Assembly: GCA_022496205.1 (NCBI GenBank)
Contig: WTXD01000006.1
Coordinates: 248,001 to 312,000, forward strand
Length of the DNA stretch: 64,000 bases
Source: Gloeopeniophorella convolvens
Taxonomy: Eukaryota; Basidiomycota; Agaricomycetes; Russulales
Reading direction: 5' to 3'
Shown here: positions 55,801 to 64,000 of the stretch, piece after piece
Position numbering within the stretch: position 1 is the first letter of the stretch
Layout: each line of letters starts with the position of its first letter
Position numbers and translations under genes: made by a program
Notes under the pieces: generated by a model
The model's input: the letters and a program-made list of their open reading frames with translations, nothing else
What the model was told of the DNA's origin: nothing
Databases searched by the model: none

Positions 55801-56752
55801 GATCGTGTGAAGGACGCTGAGGCTGCCGAACCCCCGAAAGACCAGCTTAGCAGAGACTTCGACAGCAATATTGAGACTGGATTCCAAATTGCGACGTTTC
55901 ATGGACCGCTTTGCGCCGAGCCGATGGAAGGGATGGCTTTCTTCGTGGAAAAGGTAGAGATCGACAGGGATGGCATCAAGAAGGAAATCGGTGAGTTGAG
56001 ACTAGCGCGCTCGTGCTCAAGGGGCCGCCGCTGAGCCACTGACATCGGCTGTGCCAGAGCAAAACAGGATGTCGCAAATCACCGGCTCACTCATCTCAGC
56101 AGTCAAGGATGCGTGCAGGAACGGCCTGCTAGATTGGTCACCCCGGCTCAAGTTGGCGATGTATTCCTGTGACATCCAAGCGTCAAGTAAGCACGGCCTC
56201 CACAGGTTTCGTAAGCGGGCTACTAAATGAATTCGCTATCTGGCAGCGGACGTGTTGGGGAAGGTGTACGGCGTTGTGGCCAGGCGACGTGGGAGGATCG
56301 TTGCTGAGGAGATGAAAGAAGGAACGTCGTTCTTCACCGTGAGCGCGCTTCTGCCCGTGGTGGAGAGCTTTGGGTTCGCAGACGGTGAGTAGCCGAGAGC
56401 TTTGTGGTGTTCCGCGCGGACTGAGCCGGGAATGGCACAATCAGACATCAGAAAGCGGACGTCAGGGGCCGCGAGCCCGCAGCTGGTGTTTAGTGGGTAA
56501 GTGTTCTTTTGGGACTGGGCAACTGAGAACAAGGCGATGATGATTGTGATTTATGATGGTAGATACGTGATGCTGGACGAAGACCCGTTCTGGGTACCGA
56601 CGACAGAGGAGGAGCTGGAGGACTTAGGAGAGAAGGCGGACCGAGAGAACATTGCGAAGGGATACATGGACGGGGTGAGGGAGCGGAAGGGGATGTTTGT
56701 GAACCGGAAGATCGTGGAGACGGCTGAGAAGCAGAGGACGCTGAAGCGGTAA
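52898..56752 (+). CDS. EFL1: elongation factor 2-like GTPase EFL1/Ria1 (60S ribosome maturation)
   Basis: Twelve exons (52898-53132, 53185-53324, 53374-53960, 54025-54877, 54936-55100, 55163-55259, 55325-55730, 55785-55990, 56058-56186, 56247-56384, 56445-56496, 56563-56752) give 1065 aa. G motifs are GHVDHGKTT, the switch element [21 protein letters not shown] and NKLDR. EFL1 departs from EF-2 by acidic and basic insertions (such as [20 protein letters not shown] and a Lys/Arg helix near 54400). Later domains show [45 protein letters not shown] and [16 protein letters not shown]. With Sdo1/SBDS it evicts Tif6/eIF6 from nascent 60S subunits in the cytoplasm. Confidence 0.96.
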
Positions 56753-56887
56753 GTTGAATAAAGTATCCTTGGTAGACTGGGCCAAAATTAGCAGCCAAGC
56801 GTGATTAGTCAGCCGGATTCCAGGAAGGGACTTGGAATCCATAACCCGTTTGGCGGTGCTCACTCTTTCGCCCGTCTCCTTAGCCGC

Positions 56888-59800
56888 ATGGCCACGGCCG
56901 CCGTAAGCTCGTACGGCTCTTGGTCCTCCTCCGCAACCACCACTCTCGCCCCAGAAGACTCGCCACGCATGGACGACCAGCAGCTCATCGCAACCTTCTT
57001 CTGCCGCGCAAAGTATGACTACCAGTCCGCCGACGACGCTTCCCTCTCCTTCCGCAGGGGAGACATCATCGAGGTTCTCACAAGGCTCGAGACGGGATGG
57101 TGGGACGGCCTTCTCGGAGAAGAGAGAGGCTGGTTCCCCTCCAACTATGTCGACGTGATCACCGACGAAGAGGCCGACGCCAGTCTCGCCGCCCTCGAGC
57201 TTCACCAGCAGCAGCTTCAGTTCCAGCACCAGCAACAGCAGCAACTCCAACAGCAGCAGCAACAGCAGCAACTACAACAACAGCAGCAGCTTCAACAGCA
57301 GCAGCACACGCAGATCCGGTCACTGCCTTCCCATGGCGGGACTATCTCTCAGGGCTCCACCATTCCGGGCACGCCGAGCTCATCCAGCGCATCTCATCCT
57401 CGGGTTCTCCATGACCACCGCGGCTGGCCCGATAGTGACACAGACACGCCGCCCCGGAACGGGCACAGCAGCGATCATCACGCTGTCACGGCCGACAACA
57501 ACACTTCTTCGAGCGACTTTTGGTTACCTCAGGTCACCCCGGACGGTCGGGTGAGCAATTTCATTACTGCAATGCCTCCACTCCGTCCCCTACCTCCGGT
57601 GACTCACGGGTCGCCATCTGTGCCTAGATCTACTATGTCAACACCCAGACCGGCCAGCACGCTCAAGAGCTTCCTCAGGATCCCGACGGCGACCTTTCTG
57701 ACGCCGATTTCCGCTCCTCTACCCAGCGCTTACGAGCAGACCCTTCTGTGGACCCCTACGATCGAGGCGGCGATCCCCGCAATGACCGAGCCGCTGGCTT
57801 TGGCATTCCTAAACGCACGGGTACACCAGAGCCCTGGGTGCGACGGCTTGCTGATGACGGGCTGTCATACTTCTACCTCAACAAACTCGACGGCTCTGTT
57901 CAATGGACCGTACCAGAAGCGACCCCAGCTGCACGGACGAATGGTCATGCTTCCACTTCAGCGGCCCTCCATACCCAGGGCGAGCAATCTAGGGTAGCTG
58001 AACCACAGCCACTCTCGCGGCAGCAATCAGACTCTTCCTATCTCCAACGCGGGCGTAGCGCCAGCGTCGTCGGCAACGGAGGTGTCTATTCTGATGACTC
58101 CGACGGCGAACTTTTGGATAGACTCGGCGATATGGCCAGGAAGCAGCAGAACTACAACCTTCCTCGTGGCGCCGACCCTCAGGCTATACCTCCTGCTGTA
58201 TCTTCTCAGAGCCTCTCGCAATCTCGACCTTCTCCTCCTGCCGGTCCCGCCGATGAACAGTTAACGTCTGCGGAGAAGTTGGCACAGACGCTCCAAGTGG
58301 CCCTTGCCCCTCCCCCTCCGGATTCTCTGGCGGCGCTGTCGACCATTGCTCGGCAGTCAGTGACTGCTATTGTGGCTGCTGTGCAGTCTCACAGCGTTCC
58401 AAGCCGACCGTCAGGGCAGAATATGCTCGAGAGTCGGATTTTGGACTCAGTCCTGGCGATACGAAATCTCCTTTATATCTCATCTCCGCCTTACGGCCAC
58501 GTTCCGAGCAATTTGTACCCCAAAGACGGCTCGTCGTCTGGCCCCTCCATCCCCCAGTCGTTACAGGCACAGCTCAAGCCGGCGCAACGCCGAGTAACCG
58601 CCACATTATCAAAGCTGGTCCTCGCCGCCCTTGCGGCGCAGTATGACACTAAATCCATCACATCCGAGGTGTCAGAAAGGATGGAGACGGACGCGGCGGA
58701 GCTCGACCGTGCCTTGGTTACCTTCGTCGCAGAGGTGCAGAAAATTCACGGTCAAATGCCCCACAAATCTTCAAAGCGGCTTTTCGCTACCCTGCTTCCC
58801 ACCAACGTCGGTCTTGGGTTGATGGGCGCGGGCGCCGCGGGGAGCTGGAAGGGCTTTGGCTGGGTTGCCGCCGATTCCCAACGACAACCGCAGCGCGAGC
58901 TCTCCGCGGGCGTCTTGACAGAGCTGAAGATATCAATCTCCGAGTTGGACGAGCAATTGATTGCTCTGCATTCAGCTGCGTTCGAGGGTGACTCGGGTGA
59001 GTGTCGTTTGTTCTGGCATGCTCAGAATTCGCAGTAACAACTTTGCGTTCTCAGGCTCTCAGATTCATGCGCTGGGCCAGAACGTTATCTCCTGGCTACA
59101 TTCAGTCCTGCTATTCTTTGCTGACGTCAATCTCGCACGCACAGTCGACATTGACGGGATCAATCGGGAGGGTCAGTCAGGGGATGCCTATTTGCAGAGC
59201 GTGCACAAAGCGCGGACGCTCGTACGGACGGTCGAGGCCTACCTGCAATCCCTCTATGATGATGGGAGCTCCCTCCTACTCACGGTCCTCAGCTACCCAT
59301 CATCGCCTCGACTGGCTGCACCAAGCGCCAATTCTGACAAGGTCCGCTCATTGGCCGCTGCTATCAAGAATAACGTCACGCAAGCGTTCCAAACACTTGA
59401 AACCCTATTGTCCGTGGGTCAAGAGCAGGCAGACAAGAGCGCAAATGACTACCGTGGCTCCATCGAGTGGCGCATGTCACGAATCCTCAATATTGATAGC
59501 AGCCTCGGGCGCACGCTGAAGGCGCTCGCATTGGAAGAGCCGTACGACGAGGAGAACGAAGATGTCATCAGCATAGGGGACGCGTTGAGCCGCAAAGCTA
59601 CCGCGCTCAAGTCTGTTCCGTCCATGGAACGAGGGCAAAGCAGTTCTGGGCTTTACCTCAACCCTTCTCAAACATCAGAGTCGAGCTTGGAGGCGCCACC
59701 ACGAAACCGTTCAGGAAGCACTGCGCCGTTGCCGTCATGGGGAGCCCAGCCCAGCGCATCCGCGTCCTCTACCCCTCCTTCATCTGTGCCTGGCTCTGAC

Positions 59801-61623
59801 GCCGACGCTAGTACGCTGCTGGATGACGAAGGCAGGTTTTTTTGACAGGCCAAGGGTACTTGATGTCTGATATCCATGTAATACAGAACCCGCCGCGGCT
59901 ACCCCTTCAAACCCCAAGGCACCCTCACGTGCCGCTGACAAGCTTATTCGTGTGCTTGGCGATGCTCCAACGCACATCATCGACAAGCTCAATGCACAGA
60001 CGAAGCCGTGGTACCTACGACCCAACTACGAGGACAACGACATCCAAATCGATCCAGATGGTAAAGTGCGGGCGGGCACAGTCCCGGCACTTGTGGAACG
60101 GCTGACTGCGCACGAACACACCGGTATGTTCTACGTCCATCATACTTTTATCATCGCTGATGAACGTTCAGACACGTCATTCACCAAGACCTTCCTTTTG
60201 ACGTACAAATCGTTTACGGACGCGGACGCGCTGTTCGATCTTCTGGTCAAGAGGTTCCGGATCGAGGCTCCAGAAACTTTGACACCCTCGGAGCTAGAGG
60301 ACTGGACGAAACACAAGCAGCATATCATCCGGATGCGGTAAGAGTGTTCCTTGCGGACTTGTCATCTTATCTGATCCTTCCGTCTAGTGTTCTTAACACG
60401 TTCAAGACCATGATTCAAGATGAGGATGCCTTGGCAGAGGAAGATTTCTTTATCCTCGACAAGATGAAGGAGATGATCTCCAGTCCTGAAGTCATCCACC
60501 TGACTGCCGCCAAGCAGCTTCTGATGCTCATTGAGCGCACAGTAAGTCGCACCCTTGTTTACAGGACTGTTAGGTATTCATGCGATCGTGTACAGCAAAA
60601 GGGTGAGGCCCGTTCTAAGGCAGCTATCACATTGGACCATGCGCCGATGTCAATCTTACCCAAGACAATGAAGAAACTCAAGCTGCTGGAGTTCGATGCT
60701 CTCGAGGTAGCGCGGCAGTTGACCATGATCGAATGTCAATTGTACATGAAGATCAAGCCATCCGAGTGTCTTATGCGTTCACGAGAGCAAAAGAGTGACA
60801 ACAATGACAGCATTGCTGCCATTATTGTGACCACGAACAAGGTGTGTCTCTCTAGTGTTCTCCACCCCGCATATATTGACGCCCAAGGACCTAATCAGAT
60901 CGCACATTGGGTAGCTGACACAGTCCTCGGTAAAGAGGACTCCCGAAAGCGAGCTAATATCGTGAAGCATTTCATCAACGTGGCCTATGTAAGCGAGCCC
61001 CGGGCGATTGTATATGGGCATCAATTGACTCGACTCCTCTTCAGCGCTGTCGCGAGCTCAAGAACTACTCGAGCATGATCGCCATCGTTTCCGGCTTGAA
61101 CTCGCCTCCCATCCGCCGCTTAAAGCGAACCTGGGAACAGATCAACCAGAAGTCCATGACAATGCTGGGAGACTGCGAGATGACGATCGACTCGAACAAG
61201 AACTTCAGCAACTATCGGTCGTTGCTGCAACGTATAACGCCTCCCTGTGTTCCATTCATCGGTTCGTAGTATTTGCATTGTATATGCACCCAGACCTCGA
61301 TCTCATAATTTCCACCAGGTCTTTATCTCACCACGTTGACGTTCATCCAAGACGGCGCACCCAACAACATCGGCGATCTCGTCAATTTCCGAAAGCGCCA
61401 AAAGGCCGCCGAAGTCATCGAGGAGATTCAGAAATGGCAATCCAAGCCGTTCAACTTTCATAAAGTCGACTCTATTCACGACTATATCATGGACTGCCTC
61501 AACAAGTTCAACAACCGGCCCGACGTCAGCGACGAGTTCTGGAATCTCTCCCTCGAGCGCGAACCCCGCGAGCGCGAGGACGAGAAGATGGCGCGGTTAC
61601 TCCAAGAGACCGGTTTCCTATAG
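56888..61623 (+). CDS. CDC25: Cdc25-type Ras guanine nucleotide exchange factor with SH3 and WW domains
   Basis: Ten exons (56888-57550, 57628-58996, 59055-59831, 59887-60123, 60172-60337, 60388-60541, 60596-60841, 60899-60988, 61045-61261, 61319-61623) give 1407 aa. SH3 covers residues 35-92 (FFCRAKYDYQ, GWWDGLLGEERGWFPSNYV). A poly-Gln tract follows at about 105-140. A degenerate WW (FWLP to YYVNTQTGQ) is near 212-236 and a full WW (PEPWVRRLADDGLSYFYLN to WTVP) at 289-317. RasGEF-N begins near 980 and the catalytic domain lies at about 1140-1395 (KTMKKLKLLEFDALEVARQL, FIQDGAPNNIGDLVNFRKR). It would load GTP on Ras in cAMP or MAPK signalling. The intron at 59832-59886 has a GC donor. Confidence 0.94.
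57205..57310 (+). repeat. CAG/CAA-rich poly-glutamine tract in the Ras GEF
   Basis: Interrupted CAG/CAA/CTC units encode about 30 Gln with scattered Leu/Phe/His immediately after the SH3 domain. Such tracts are prone to length variation between strains. Confidence 0.9.
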
Positions 61624-62059
61624 TCCCATTGAATTCTAGTCTACGACTGATACTGATTCTTACTACTGCATGGTTTTATGGCGAGCCTCGTATTGCTCTG
61701 TGGAATATGTATAGTGTATAATATACTCGCGCTGCTGACGCCTCCCACCACTTTTGGAGCTTTCTTCTGTCATGTCTTGTTTCCCTCCCTCTTGCATGTA
61801 TATATTTGTGCGTGGCAGCAGCTAGCATAGAAAGCAAACAAGTTATTTTCGAAGTAGGGCGCCGGCGATGGGCACATGGCGGCAAGCCTGCGCGTCTGCG
61901 GAAAGATCGCAAACGAGCGAATGCATCATTAATATTGAGGCGCGTAGATCCGGACGCGCGCGTGCGCGCCACACCGCGTTCGCGGGTCTTAGACTGCAAC
62001 CACCACCATCGGATCTCAAGATCTCACGCGTCGCGCGTCTCTCGAAAAGAGGTGCAGTC
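61624..62059. promoter_or_regulatory. DAD1 upstream region with MCB-like element
   Basis: This 436-bp gap contains the 3' flank of the Ras GEF and the DAD1 promoter. ACGCGTCGCG is at 62026-62035, 25 bp before the DAD1 ATG, inside a run of CG-rich sequence beginning near 61950. It is the same 10-mer found twice in the POLE4-like/MCMBP promoter. No other gene is seen. Confidence 0.5.
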
Positions 62060-62446
62060 ATGCTGAAACCCGACGAAGACAGGACATTCTTTGATCGCGA
62101 GCGGGAGCGACTAGCAGGCGAGATCACGACGGTGCGTTCCTTGTCCCTTGTTCCTTACAATGCGCTAAACGCGCAACCCATTCTGCAGGGTTTCGAAGAG
62201 CTGCTCTCGAGTAGCAACATCCTCAACCGCAAACTCGAGGAGGTGCTCGGCATGACGCGCGAATATGACACCATTGCCGGGCTCTGGGGCCGCTTCCACG
62301 AGCTCATGCGGGGACAGCAGAAGGGGGACGTAGTATCATCATCATCATCAACTGCGGCGGCAGCAGAGGAGCAGCCGCCGCTTGGTCTACCGGGAACAGG
62401 CGGGCACATCGTGGCGTCGAAACAGGGTAGCAGCGGTGGGAAGTGA
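62060..62446 (+). CDS. DAD1: DASH/Dam1 complex subunit Dad1
   Basis: Two exons (62060-62131 and 62189-62446) encode 109 aa. The family core runs from FFDRERERLAGEITTGFEEL through SSNILNRKLEEVLGMTREYD to TIAGLWGRFHELM. Dad1 is a small subunit of the fungal DASH ring that couples kinetochores to spindle microtubules. The intron falls in ITT|GF. The C-terminal third is Ser/Gly-rich and not conserved. The frame is open upstream to 61868, but that part is unlike the family, so the ATG at 62060 was chosen. Confidence 0.9.
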   Translation: MLKPDEDRTFFDRERERLAGEITTVRSLSLVPYNALNAQPILQGFEELLSSSNILNRKLEEVLGMTREYDTIAGLWGRFHELMRGQQKGDVVSSSSSTAAAAEEQPPLGLPGTGGHIVASKQGSSGGK

Positions 62447-62640
62447 TGTCACAAAAAAAGTATACGCTGGTGAGGCGGGGGCTCGAGGAGATACGTGCGG
62501 AAGGGGATGGAACAGACAGACAGTTGGGCCAACTCGGCGTGTAGGTATCCAGGTGAGGGCTATTACACGACGTATGGGCGGGTGCGTACACGTACAAACG
62601 TACAAGACTTCTTGGGATCGGCGCCCACCTGACCAGTCGT

Positions 62641-64000
<1,360 letters not shown>

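Overview
The window is nuclear DNA from a filamentous basidiomycete, most likely a GC-rich member of the Agaricomycetes. Genes are dense (about 34 in 64 kb) and most are cut by short introns of about 45-80 nt, often with GTGCG(T) donors. The set is fungal: the V-ATPase c' subunit, DASH subunit Dad1, C-14 sterol reductase, a Cdc25-type Ras GEF, fungal Pkc1, a Vnx1-like exchanger and She9/Mdm33. I see no prophage, plasmid, transposon, CRISPR array, rRNA or convincing tRNA. Exon models below were joined by hand from splice signals, phase and protein-family continuity.

Layout. 1-10 kb: end of an unknown gene, a BTB protein, guanine deaminase divergent from HSP20 (heat-shock elements between them), a CHRAC/POLE4-like histone-fold protein, a 2-oxoglutarate oxygenase and an Arc1/EMAPII-like tRNA-binding protein. 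10-18 kb: a 7TM-like protein, mitochondrial ribosomal protein L6, a nucleotidyltransferase-like protein, a zinc-knuckle protein, and the V-ATPase V0 genes VMA11 and VMA6 head to head. 18-30 kb: a second 7TM-like protein, intronless ORC2, ERG24, a Ser-rich coiled-coil protein and a large VNX1-like cation/H+ exchanger. 30-41 kb: DDB1, a second histone-fold protein, MCMBP and a 21-exon phosphoglucomutase/phosphopentomutase. 41-52 kb: a HIT protein, SHE9, cytochrome P450 reductase, a membrane-anchored SET protein, HUT1 and an inactive-looking STYX-type phosphatase. 51-64 kb: a ZNG1-type zinc GTPase, EFL1, an SH3-WW Ras GEF, DAD1 and the 3' part of PKC1.

Shared themes. Replication and chromosome functions recur (two Dpb3/CHRAC-type histone folds, ORC2, DDB1, MCMBP, DAD1). 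MCB-like ACGCGT motifs lie upstream of several of them. Endomembrane acidification and ion transport (VMA11, VMA6, VNX1) and sterol/P450 metabolism (ERG24, CPR) are also represented.

The most distinctive feature is gene architecture. Several conserved enzyme motifs are assembled from microexons of 6-18 nt: the RxS 2-oxoglutarate site of the oxygenase, the phosphoserine loop of the phosphohexomutase, and a conserved segment of ZNG1. GC-AG introns recur. I did not find an unknown defence or mobile system.
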